A stretch of DNA of 64,000 bases, taken from assembly GCA_001800285.1 (NCBI GenBank), contig MGVC01000078.1, positions 1-64,000 on the forward strand, in the 5' to 3' direction. The notes beneath the pieces were generated by a model. That model did no database searches and was not told where the DNA came from. It saw only the letters and a list, made by a program, of their open reading frames with translations. The translations under genes and the position numbers were made by a program. This DNA is from Elusimicrobia bacterium RIFOXYA2_FULL_39_19 (GTDB taxonomy: Bacteria > Elusimicrobiota > Endomicrobiia > CG1-02-37-114 > XYA2-FULL-39-19). Below are positions 45,974 to 54,700 of the stretch, piece after piece (within the stretch, counting starts at the first letter, position 1; each line of letters starts with the position of its first letter).

Positions 45974-46002
45974 ATAATACCCTTTTTTTGGCTTAAAGTC
46001 AA
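45974..46002 (-). promoter_or_regulatory. Sigma-70 promoter for the surface-protein/PorV/FliF-FliG operon
   Basis: TTGACT (45997-46002) and TATTAT (45974-45979) on the minus strand are 17 bases apart, about 45 bases before the start. The insertion sequence begins only some 20 bases upstream of the -35 hexamer, so the promoter survived the insertion. Confidence 0.65.
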
Positions 46003-46107
46003 TAATTTTGTTGTTTTTGTCATTTAAAATTGAAAAGTGGACACTTTTTCAATGATTTAAAGTTGAAAAGTGGACACCCCTTTTTAGGCAAATTACCTTT
46101 GCTTAAA

Positions 46108-46191
46108 CCTAAACGATTCTTTTATCGTTTAGGCACGCATAGTCCCCTTTCAAGGGGACGTTCCGATGTTGTTTCGGAATGCGGAAAGGGG
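46108..46191 (+). promoter_or_regulatory. Cluster of stem-loops upstream of the transposase gene
   Basis: Perfect stems CCTAAACGA/TCGTTTAGG (46108-46133), GTCCCCTT/AAGGGGAC (46142-46159) and TTCCGA/TCGGAA (46161-46179) follow one another. CCCCTTTC at 46144 can instead pair with GAAAGGGG at 46184. A -10 TATAAT (46196-46201) lies just after them, and the ribosome binding site AAAGGAGGA precedes the ATG. These structures probably block read-through transcription from outside into the transposase. Confidence 0.5.
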
Positions 46192-46226
46192 TTGTTATAA
46201 TCTAAAGAAAAAGGAGGATTTAGATT

Positions 46227-47486
46227 ATGACACAAATACACAAAAGATTTACAGATGAGCAGATCAAGAATCTCGTAGAACGGTATTTAAAAAAGGAAAT
46301 TGAAAGAAAGTATATCCAGGAAATTCTTGGAATAGGCAAATCAAGATTCTTTAAATTAGTGGCCGAATACAAAAAATGTCCGGACAAATTCTCGATAAAA
46401 TATGAAAGAGCTACAAGTACGAAAATACCTCAAGACATAGAACATAATATCATTAAGGAACTCAATATCGAAAAAAAGCTTATTGAAGACAAAAATGTCC
46501 CATTAAAATCATACAACTATAGCTACATCAAGGACCGTCTGAAAAATGATTATCACCAGGAGATATCTTTGCCTACAATCATTGACCGGGCTAAAAAGAA
46601 CGACTTTTATCTTAACAGACCTAAAAGAAAGGCTCATGACAGAGAAGTATTAACCAATTATGCCGGTGAACTTATCCAGCATGATTCGTCACATCATCAA
46701 TGGAGTCCTTACGCCTCAGAAAAATGGTATTTGATAACTTCCTTAGACGATTACAGCAGGTTCATGCTGCATGCCAGCCTTGTTAAACATGAAACTTCCT
46801 GGAACCACATCCTTGCCATGGAATCCATATTCCTGAAATATGGATTACCTTATTCTTTTTATGTAGATTCCCATTCAATTTTCAGATTCGTTCAAGGCAG
46901 GGATTCCGTATGGCGGGAACATATCAAGCTCACTGACCAGGCCAATCCTCAATGGAAGCAGGTTTTAACTGATTGCAATGTGAAAATTATTTATGCTTTG
47001 TCCCCTCAAGCTAAAGGAAAGATTGAGCGTCCTTATGGATGGCTGCAGGATAGAATTGTCAGAACCTGCGCCAGGGAAAATGTTTCAGATATTAAACAAG
47101 CCCAAAACATCTTGAATCATGAAATTCACCGGTATAATTACCGGCAGGTACACAGCACTACCCTAGAAGTGCCGTATTTCAGATTTAAAAAAGCTTTAAG
47201 TGAAAATAAAACATTGTTCAGGGACTTCAGCCTGAAACAGCCGTTTGTTTCATCTAAGGATATCTTCTGCTTAAGATTTCAAAGAACTACTGATGCCTAT
47301 AGAAAAATATGTTTTAATGACTTGTCTTTAAGAATTAATGCTGACCCTCACAAAGATATTGAATTACGTATTTCACCCGTAAATAACACCGTTTCAGAAG
47401 TCAGGTGTTGGTTCCAAAATAAGCTTATTGATGTCCTTAAAATCAAAAATATTGATTTAGATTTGGTGTCCACTTTTCATCTTTAA
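46227..47486 (+). CDS. DDE transposase with integrase (rve) core
   Basis: The protein has 419 residues. The N-terminal helix-turn-helix region (RFTDEQIKNLVERYLKKEIERKYIQEILG) should bind the terminal repeats. The catalytic triad is visible as IQHDSSHHQW, FYVDSHSIFRF and SPQAKGKIERPYGWLQDR, the last supplying the Glu. This layout resembles IS481/ISNCY-type enzymes; no IS21-type helper ATPase follows, so the family name is tentative. The frame is intact, so the element may still be active. The stop codon lies in the right terminal repeats. Confidence 0.9.
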   Translation: MTQIHKRFTDEQIKNLVERYLKKEIERKYIQEILGIGKSRFFKLVAEYKKCPDKFSIKYERATSTKIPQDIEHNIIKELNIEKKLIEDKNVPLKSYNYSYIKDRLKNDYHQEISLPTIIDRAKKNDFYLNRPKRKAHDREVLTNYAGELIQHDSSHHQWSPYASEKWYLITSLDDYSRFMLHASLVKHETSWNHILAMESIFLKYGLPYSFYVDSHSIFRFVQGRDSVWREHIKLTDQANPQWKQVLTDCNVKIIYALSPQAKGKIERPYGWLQDRIVRTCARENVSDIKQAQNILNHEIHRYNYRQVHSTTLEVPYFRFKKALSENKTLFRDFSLKQPFVSSKDIFCLRFQRTTDAYRKICFNDLSLRINADPHKDIELRISPVNNTVSEVRCWFQNKLIDVLKIKNIDLDLVSTFHL

Positions 47487-47548
47487 AGTGTCCACTTTTC
47501 AATTTTCGCTAACATAATTTTGTTGTTTTTTATGGTTTCTGGGTTAAT

Positions 47549-47911
47549 TTAGATAAATCTGCTTATTTTCTCAAGAAAGGTTTTTACATCAAAGGGTTTT
47601 GGCAGGTAATCATCTATACCAAGTGAAAATATTTCTTTTCTCATTTTTGGTGAGTCATAACCGGTAATAACCATAACTATAGTGTTTTTTAACCGCGGAT
47701 TTGAACGGACATATTTGCAGATATCAAAACCGGATATATTGGGCATCATCAAATCCATGATTATAATATCCGGTGATTCTTTTGGTATTTCCAGCACGGC
47801 AATTGATGAAGATGAAAAAAACCTTGCTTCAATATTCTTCATCATAAAAACATCTTTTATAAGCAATGCCACGTCCGGATCATCTTCTATTACAAATATT
47901 TTCTTGTTCAT
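47549..47911 (-). CDS. Single-domain response regulator
   Basis: A 120-residue receiver domain with no output domain: acidic residues in IEDDPDVA, phosphoacceptor Asp in IIIMDLMMPNISG, Thr in VMVITGYDS and the conserved Lys in DYLPKPFD. It follows the histidine kinase gene by 9 bases and is its likely partner. It must act by protein contact, as CheY does on motors. Whether its target is the nearby FliG-like rotor is speculative. Confidence 0.93.
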   Translation of the reverse strand: MNKKIFVIEDDPDVALLIKDVFMMKNIEARFFSSSSIAVLEIPKESPDIIIMDLMMPNISGFDICKYVRSNPRLKNTIVMVITGYDSPKMRKEIFSLGIDDYLPKPFDVKTFLEKISRFI

Positions 47912-47920
47912 TTTTTACGG

Positions 47921-49336
47921 TTAGACTGCTGGAAGAATTACTATAAACTCTGCGCCTTTTCCTTCACCTTCGCTCCTTGCTACAATTGAACCATTGTGTT
48001 TCTGAATAATTCCGTAACTTACCGTTAAACCCAGGCCGGTGCCCTTACCAATGTCTTTCGTAGTAAAAAACGGGTCAAATACATGCCCAACATTTTCTTT
48101 TTTTATACCAATACCGCTGTCTTTGAAAGATACCATTAAATTATTTTTATCCAGAGCTGCGGTGATTATCAGCCTGCCGCCGCCGCGCGGAGCCATGGCG
48201 TGTATTGAATTACTGACGATGTTCAAGAATACCTGCTGAACATGGCTTGCAGATATTTTTATATTTGGCAGGTTTTTGGGAACATTTTTTATAACTTCAA
48301 TATTCGAGGACCTCATTTCAGTTTCACAAAAATTCAAAGTTTCAATAATCAACATTTCAATATTTGCCGGCTGGAAAACATAATTTTTTTCACGGGCAAA
48401 ATCAAGCAGGGCTCTTACAATTTTTCTGCAGCGCTGGGCTGCCTGCTCTATTCTTTGAAGGTGCGACACACTGGGGTCATCCTTGGGAAGCTTTTCCAGC
48501 AATAACTGTGCCTGCCCCAATACCCCTGTCAGCGGATTATTGATTTCGTGTGCCACTCCTCCTGCCAGCTGTCCTATGCTTGACATGCGGTCCATTTGAA
48601 CAATCTGTAACTGCAGTTTTCTTAAATTGTCAACCATCTTATTAAAACTTTCAGCCAATTTTCCCATTTCGTTTGTAGGGGTTACCGTTATTCTGTAGTC
48701 AAGATTTCCTTCACCTATTACTTTTGTGCCTTCAATCAATGCTTTTAAAGGGTTCCATATAGAAGTAAACGTAATCACACCAAGTAATATGCCGACGAAT
48801 ATAGCTACGGCGCCAAAAGAAGCAGATATGATAAGGTTTCTCTTGCTTATTGTTTTTACTGTTTCTTCATAGTTACTTAATAACGTGTAATGGTTATCAA
48901 TAACAATTACAAGTTTTTCCTGCAGGTTTTTTTCGTCGGAAAGAATTGAGTTTTCATAAACACCGAATCTTTTTTCTCTTTGCGCTGAAAATATTTCATT
49001 ACAGGCTTTGAGGTATAAGAGGTAGCGGCTGTTTATGTCTGTTTTATCAGGGCCTTCCGGTATTTTTTTTATTTTTGACTGAATGGTTTCGGTTTGTTCT
49101 ATGAATTTATCTTTTTCTGTTGAATCGTTTAGAATGATGAAGTAACTGATGCTTTTTGTCTGTCGTTCAAAGGAAAGGTTTATTTCCCGCCAGAGAGTAA
49201 GTGTTTCAGAAATAGCAAGGCTTTTATCAAGAAGGGTTTTAGACTGCTGCGTATAGGAAACGAACATAACACTGATTGACAAAACCAGCGACACAAGTAC
49301 ACCAAACGCGATGAATAGCCGTATTTTTATTGACAT
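47921..49336 (-). CDS. Membrane sensor histidine kinase with HAMP domain
   Basis: The protein has 471 residues. Membrane segments at about 7-28 and 170-192 flank an extracytoplasmic, probably four-helix sensor domain. HAMP (about 193-245) has the usual NEMGKLAESFNKMVDNL. The phospho-accepting His is in AGGVAHEINNPLTGVLGQAQ, and the ATPase domain shows NIVSNSIHAM, DSGIGIKKEN and GKGTGLGLTVSYGI. The signal is unknown. It forms an operon with the single-domain regulator downstream and probably the small FlgD-Ig protein upstream (24-base gap). Confidence 0.94.
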   Translation of the reverse strand: MSIKIRLFIAFGVLVSLVLSISVMFVSYTQQSKTLLDKSLAISETLTLWREINLSFERQTKSISYFIILNDSTEKDKFIEQTETIQSKIKKIPEGPDKTDINSRYLLYLKACNEIFSAQREKRFGVYENSILSDEKNLQEKLVIVIDNHYTLLSNYEETVKTISKRNLIISASFGAVAIFVGILLGVITFTSIWNPLKALIEGTKVIGEGNLDYRITVTPTNEMGKLAESFNKMVDNLRKLQLQIVQMDRMSSIGQLAGGVAHEINNPLTGVLGQAQLLLEKLPKDDPSVSHLQRIEQAAQRCRKIVRALLDFAREKNYVFQPANIEMLIIETLNFCETEMRSSNIEVIKNVPKNLPNIKISASHVQQVFLNIVSNSIHAMAPRGGGRLIITAALDKNNLMVSFKDSGIGIKKENVGHVFDPFFTTKDIGKGTGLGLTVSYGIIQKHNGSIVARSEGEGKGAEFIVILPAV

Positions 49337-49360
49337 GCCAAATTTAAAATATCCGTCTTT

Positions 49361-49759
49361 CTATTGTGCTACTATTATGGTTCCGTTATAAACTTTGTTT
49401 TTTGCTTCCATTACGTAAAGATAAACACCAGGGTTTACGCGGGATCCTGCAGAATCCAAGCAATTCCATTTGAAACACCAGTCAAAACTGTTTGCTTTAG
49501 GCGTTCTTTCATAAGAATCAATTTCCCTTATATTACGCCCGTCTATAGTGTAAATTTTTACCCGTACATTTTCATATTGCGGGTCAGAAAATTCAAATAT
49601 CACGCAATTATTATCATTCGTTCCGTAGTAAGGTGTTACTATTTTAGGATACACCTTTTTAAGCTGCAAGTCAAACTCATCCGAGAAGCAGTTAGTACTA
49701 TTGTGCACATAAACCAACATAACTGTCAGTACCGCAAAAAACCATAAAACTCTTTTCAT
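49361..49759 (-). CDS. Small exported protein consisting of one FlgD-Ig/sorting-type domain
   Basis: The protein has 132 residues with a signal peptide (about 1-26) followed by a single domain: KIVTPYYGTNDNNCVIFEFSDP, VRVKIYTIDGRNIREID and NPGVYLYVMEAKNKVYNGTIIVAQ. This closely parallels the last 95 residues of the 1,012-residue FN3 protein (ending KVFNGTIVVAR). Such domains normally sit at the C-terminus of large secreted proteins; here the rest is missing. It could be a remnant of a larger gene or a true minimal protein. A good ribosome binding site (GGGGGGAG) favours expression. Confidence 0.75.
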   Translation of the reverse strand: MKRVLWFFAVLTVMLVYVHNSTNCFSDEFDLQLKKVYPKIVTPYYGTNDNNCVIFEFSDPQYENVRVKIYTIDGRNIREIDSYERTPKANSFDWCFKWNCLDSAGSRVNPGVYLYVMEAKNKVYNGTIIVAQ

Positions 49760-49820
49760 TTTACTCCCCCCATTATTTTATTTTTGTTTTTTTACTGCCT
49801 ATTAACTTCCTTTATTGATA

Positions 49821-49838
49821 AACACTGATATCAGTGTT
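49821..49838. promoter_or_regulatory. Perfect 18-bp palindrome
   Basis: AACACTGATATCAGTGTT is a perfect dyad about 60 bases upstream of the 132-residue gene and just before dispersed repeat D. It may be an operator for the kinase operon or part of the repeat. No function can be assigned. Confidence 0.4.
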
Positions 49839-49840
49839 AA

Positions 49841-49910
49841 CGTGATTAATCGTTAAGTAATTAACAGTTTATTTTTCTAACCACTTAACAACTTAATCAC
49901 TTATCCACCG
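49841..49910. repeat. Dispersed palindromic repeat, copy D
   Basis: GTGATTAATCGTTAAGTAATT at the left and CTAACCACTTAAC, ACTTAATCACTTATCCACCG at the right match words of copies A-C. It lies between the PorV-like coiled-coil gene and the kinase operon. Confidence 0.55.
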
Positions 49911-49915
49911 ACTTC

Positions 49916-51601
49916 TTATTTGCCTATCGCATCCAGTTCTTTCTGCGCTTCAGACACATCAATACCGAACTGTTCATATCTGCTTATAATTTTCTTTAAC
50001 AGGTCTGACTGCGTTTTCTGGTCTATCCCTTTTGCAACCATCTTTCTGTAGTATGTTAAGCTGTCAGTATACATTCTGCCCTGGTTTTTCTGTTCTTCAA
50101 GCAGGATCTTGTATTCGCCCTGAGCAGAAGAAGTATCAATCTTTTTGTCTTTAAATCTGACAACAATCTGTTTTATCTTTTCAACACGGTCATTAAATAT
50201 AAGCTTATCTGCTGTTTTTCTGTAAGTATTATATTCACCCAGATACTGTCTTTCCGGATTGTCGGAAGATACCGGTGCAAGTTCTTTGGATGCAGACGGT
50301 TTGCCGGTTTCTTTTGTCTCTTTTGACGGCTTCTGTTCCGCCGGAACGGGTATAACTGGTATCGGCCTCTTAAGCAGTTCTTCCAGCTGGTCTTTAAGCT
50401 TTTCAATTTCAACTTTTGCAATTTCAAGTTCTCTGTTTGTGGTTTCAAGTACTTTGTTAGTAGTATCAAGTTCTTTACTGGCCTTATCAAGCTGTTTGCT
50501 CTTTTCGTCCAATTTCTGTTCTGTTTCAATTCTGACTTTCTGTTCTTTTGCATAAGCCATTTGCAGTTCCGCATCAAGGCTGTCGTGGAGCACCGGCCCG
50601 AATTTCAGAACCATGGATACTTTATGGTTGCCCATGGTGTTTTTTATTCCGCTAAACGGATATTCTATGGCATAATCAAACTGTATTCCTTCGGTTTTAA
50701 AACCTACACCTACCGCCAGATTCATAAGTTCTCTGCTTCCAAATACAATTCCGGACCTGAGGCCCATGCCGAAAGGCAAGTATTTTTCTCCGGAAACAGC
50801 AATTTTATAATCACTGATTTTATTAGTCTGTTTAGTCATATAATCCAGGCCTAGGGCATAGCTTTTACCGGTATGGGCAAAACCAATATTGTAAACTGCC
50901 GGCAATTTTGATTCCACTGTATCGTCCAGGGCAATATTCGGCTGGGTAATATTCTGAATCATAAACGCTACTTTATAGTTTGAAAAAATTGAATACTTCA
51001 TTCCAAAATCCACTGTTGACGCTGTTTTAGTAAAACCATATTTATCAAACAAAGCGTCTGCTCTGGCAGTACCTGTTTCAAGGGAAGAGGCGATACCGTC
51101 ATTGTTTAGCGTATCGTAAGTGTACGTATCTTCACCGTAACCAATAGACAATGTTTTCAGATTAAAACCAACATCGAGTTTTCTCACGCCGCCTATAGTA
51201 AAGTTCTTGCCGTAGGAAAGAATAAATGTGCTTTCCTTATAGAGATTATCAGCATTAAAGTTCAGCACGGAAACACCGATGGTGCCAAAGTCACGTTTTA
51301 TCCTAAGCGGCTGGGCTATGCCCACAAAGGAATAGCTTAAATTTGATTTATCCCACAAACCCATATACATCTGGGAATACTGAGCGGTGAATTCACCTCT
51401 TGGAATAAGAGACAATCCTGCGGGGTTATAGTACACCGCATAGATATCATCAGCCAGGGCCGTATAAGCCCCGCCCAGGCCTGCCGGCCTGGCGCCGATG
51501 GCTATGGGCTCAAAGGCCGCATAGCTTACAGCGGTCATTATAAAACTGACCGTTAACATTAAAATTACGTTGATGCAGATTCTTAAGTGTTTTGCATTCA
51601 T
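49916..51601 (-). CDS. PorV/UPF0164-family outer-membrane protein with C-terminal coiled coil
   Basis: I start this at 51601 (MNAKHLRIC...), preceded by ACGGAGGGCACTTCA, giving 561 residues and a clean signal peptide. The longer frame to 51751 reads through a hairpin repeat unit and has no support. The PorV signature is GARPAGLGGAYTALADDIYAVYYNPAGLSL. A beta barrel follows to about residue 330, then a long heptad coiled coil (QKLDEKSKQLDKASKELDTTNKVLE), a Pro/Lys linker and a helical C-terminus. The helical part should lie in the periplasm. It is downstream of the FN3 gene and separated from it by one hairpin unit. Confidence 0.8.
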   Translation of the reverse strand: MNAKHLRICINVILMLTVSFIMTAVSYAAFEPIAIGARPAGLGGAYTALADDIYAVYYNPAGLSLIPRGEFTAQYSQMYMGLWDKSNLSYSFVGIAQPLRIKRDFGTIGVSVLNFNADNLYKESTFILSYGKNFTIGGVRKLDVGFNLKTLSIGYGEDTYTYDTLNNDGIASSLETGTARADALFDKYGFTKTASTVDFGMKYSIFSNYKVAFMIQNITQPNIALDDTVESKLPAVYNIGFAHTGKSYALGLDYMTKQTNKISDYKIAVSGEKYLPFGMGLRSGIVFGSRELMNLAVGVGFKTEGIQFDYAIEYPFSGIKNTMGNHKVSMVLKFGPVLHDSLDAELQMAYAKEQKVRIETEQKLDEKSKQLDKASKELDTTNKVLETTNRELEIAKVEIEKLKDQLEELLKRPIPVIPVPAEQKPSKETKETGKPSASKELAPVSSDNPERQYLGEYNTYRKTADKLIFNDRVEKIKQIVVRFKDKKIDTSSAQGEYKILLEEQKNQGRMYTDSLTYYRKMVAKGIDQKTQSDLLKKIISRYEQFGIDVSEAQKELDAIGK

Positions 51602-51643
51602 TGAAGTGCCCTCCGTAAAGGCTGATAATAATTTATAATTGCG

Positions 51644-51703
51644 TGCGGGAAGCACGTAAAGCATAACTTTACCCCCGTAAAGGCAGACTTCCGTGCTCCC
51701 GCA
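51644..51703 (-). ncRNA. Hairpin unit U7 of the CCTTTACGGGGGTAAAG family
   Basis: The closing stem TGCGGGA-GCACG/CGTGC-TCCCGCA surrounds the conserved core CTGCCTTTACGGGGGTAAAG (minus strand). The unit lies about 45 bases upstream of the PorV-like start. It is the only isolated copy; the other six are tandem at 54855-55289. The translation start region downstream (GCCTTTACGGAGGGC) resembles the core. A structured leader is likely; the ligand or partner is unknown. Confidence 0.6.
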
Positions 51704-51761
51704 GGATATTTTTTCTATTAAACAATTAAAAAACAATTTTATTCTTTTCATATTTTTACCC

Positions 51762-54700
51762 TTATCTGGCCACCACTATAGTGCCGTTAAATACTTTTCC
51801 TTCGCCTTCCAACTGATAAATATAAGTTCCCGGTATCACTACACTGCCGATTGTATCTGTGCCATCCCAGTACATATAACCGCCGGGAGTATTTGAGTTA
51901 TCGCTTGTTCTGTCAATTTCCTTTACCAGCTGGCCGTTCATATCAAATATTTTTATTCTGATTTCAGTGGTTTTTGGGTTATCAAATCTAAACAGCGCGC
52001 GGTCATTCTGGCCGTCATTGTTAGGCGTAATTATTTTCGGCTTTACTTCATAGTAAGTAAATTCTGTGGCTTTTAACGCATATCTTATCTGGTACATACC
52101 AAGATATTTAACATCGGATTTTACGCCCTGGTTTACGGCATCTACCGCAGAAGACAGCTTGCTCCATTCTTTGCCGTTGAAATAGAACAGAGACAACCAT
52201 TTTTCCGGTTCCTGAAGGACTTTGTTCATCTGCGCGCCTCTGGAAGCAATAGTCTGATTGTCATATTTTATGGAAACCTGAGCTTTGGGTTTTTCAAAGC
52301 TGAACCCTGCTGATAATTTCAGCTGGCCATCAACTATTTTGTAAGGTTCAATTACAAAAGATCTGAAAATCGGGCCTTTTTCGCTTACCGCATCTCTTGT
52401 CCATTTTATAAATGTGTCTTTTACGGTATCTTTAACATCTTTACCCATTTTAACATAAGAATTGTCAGATATTACTGAATACAGATTTAAGTCCTGGGAA
52501 TCATCAACCACCATAGAGTCATTATAGTTGCCGCAAATATCTACGGCTCTTATCTTATAATATTTTACTTCATCGGTAACAGTAAGGCTTACATAGGGCT
52601 GGGGCACATTCGGTTTTGTAGATACGGCAAGTGTCCAGTTTGCCATATCGGCTGAAGTAAGCACCTGGTATCTGTATATTTCAGATGACCTAAACGATGT
52701 TTGGTTAAGCGTCACAAGTGTTGTCTGGCTGGTGGTGTACTGCTGATACTGTACCGGCAGCCAGCTAACGGTAAAGGCATTTCCGTCTCTTGTGTTGGTT
52801 ATGTTAAGCGGAGGGAGCGGCACAGTATCATCTTTAGGTATGTTAACAAAACCAACTTTTGTCATAGAAGAGAAATTGTTTGACCAGTCACTTAAGAAGA
52901 AACCAAAGTAGTATGAAGTATTGCCCACAAGTTCCTTAATAGTTAAAGAATCTGCGGTTAATTTCATTGGGGTTTTAAAGAAATAGGCCCCGTCAAAAGC
53001 ATTTTCAGGAAGCCTGTCTGTTCTGTAGGTGACATACATTTTATCAAGGTCTGAGCTGTCCGGATAGTTCCAAGACAGGTTAATTATACAACCTTCATTT
53101 ATGTCTTCAGACCAGGTAGAAGTTACTGAAGTGCTGGATATTCCAGCTGGCGGCAATACATCTTTCCAGACATATATGGAAGTTGTGGCTATTGAGAAAT
53201 TATTCACTTCATCAACGGTCATAATTTCAAAATAATATGTATTTTGGGGCTGGAGCTGGTTAATCTGGTAACAGGTTGCAGAGGTAAGCAGTTCTACCGG
53301 CGATTGGTAAGGATACCCGCCGTTAGCAAGATAGTTATCCGTACTGACGGTTACTACTGTTTTCACCCAGCCTCTGTTCTGGTACTGTGTTTTATCAAAA
53401 TCAGGATGAGTCCAATTCAGGTTTACGTAAGAACCAATGGCATCATTGGCTTCCGCAAGAGCCGTAAGGTTTGTTACCGCATCTGGCGCAGTAACGTCAT
53501 AAGCCGTGTATACTGAAGCAACGGTTCCGGTTCCGGAATAGAGTACCGGGTCAGAAGTATCAAAAGTATACATTTTATAGTAATAAGTTGTTCTTGGTTC
53601 CAGTTTCAGATGCAAATAAGTTGTCCAATAATGCGGTGTAAGTCCTGAAAGAGTAATACTCTGAGAATGTGACAAATCAGACGGATAAGTTTCCGTGCTA
53701 TAGAGTATTTTCACACCGTCAAATCCCCTCACATCGCTAACCTGCGGGTTTCTCCAGGTAAGAGCTACATAAGTAGCAGAGCTTATATCCGTTGAAGCAT
53801 AAGTATCAATCAGCAGGTTATTTATTTCATCCGGAGGATAATAATTGAACGCTCTTGAAGCGCCTGTATTTGACTGATAAGACCAGTTATTTCTGCCAAA
53901 CCATTCGTCACTGGTCCAGCTCAGGAAATAGTAAGTAACACCCGTGTTCAGATTATTAATATATACAGTCTGGTTTTCTCCCGGATATACATTGGATGTA
54001 GAAATGATTATCTGCTGAGCATAATTCCAGTAAGCAAGAGGATCCTGTTTAAGCTGTTCGGCATCAATTAAAGGCGGAACAACTGTTGAATAAACTATTC
54101 TGTATTTTCCGTCAATTATTCTGTTTGATGTATAGTCATTACCCATGGCAGTCCAGGTAAGTTTTATTGAACCCGGCACACCGTCTGTCGGCTGGGCCAG
54201 CAGGTCAGACAAAGGAGCCGGCGGCTGCGAAGATGTAGAAGCATAAGTGCTTGATTGATAGGTTATGTATCTGGCTTTATCATCCAAAGCGCTGTGATTA
54301 AACACATTATCCAGAGACTGGATACCAAACCAGTAAAGCTGGGAAGGATTAAGACCTGTTAAAGTGTAAGACTGATAAGAATGCGGCAGTCCTGTTGCCG
54401 GAATACCCCAGATGGGGTCTTTTATGGGAGACGTAATAGTTTTCACAGAAGCATGATTCCACCAGGCTGTAGTATCACTGCTTACATCATAAATGCTGAA
54501 TGTTGCATATCTGATGATATATGAATAAACCGGCCTTTCATCAGGCATATCTACAGGAGCAGTCCATTCTAACCTAATCTTTCCGCCGCCTTCATCATTT
54601 AATCCGGTTACAAATTCAGGAGTTGAATTAAGGTCAGTTACCGGTGTAGGAGGAGTAGTATCAATAATGGCTCCGCCGACTCTCAACACAAGAAATGCCG

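Larger units (their letters stand above)
46019..47513. mobile_element. Insertion sequence with duplicated terminal binding sites
   Basis: Perfect 22-bp inverted repeats lie at 46026-46047 and 47485-47506. A second, similar inner copy occurs at each end (46059-46078 and 47465-47484), so TTGAAAAGTGGACAC appears twice at the left and near-identically inverted at the right. The 17-bp word ATAATTTTGTTGTTTTT flanks the element at 46002-46018 and 47514-47530, a probable target duplication. One transposase gene is inside. Confidence 0.8.

Noticed and set aside
51602-51751. N-terminal extension of the PorV-like coiled-coil protein
   Set aside because: The extension is encoded by hairpin unit U7, and the internal start at 51601 has a good ribosome binding site followed directly by a signal peptide.
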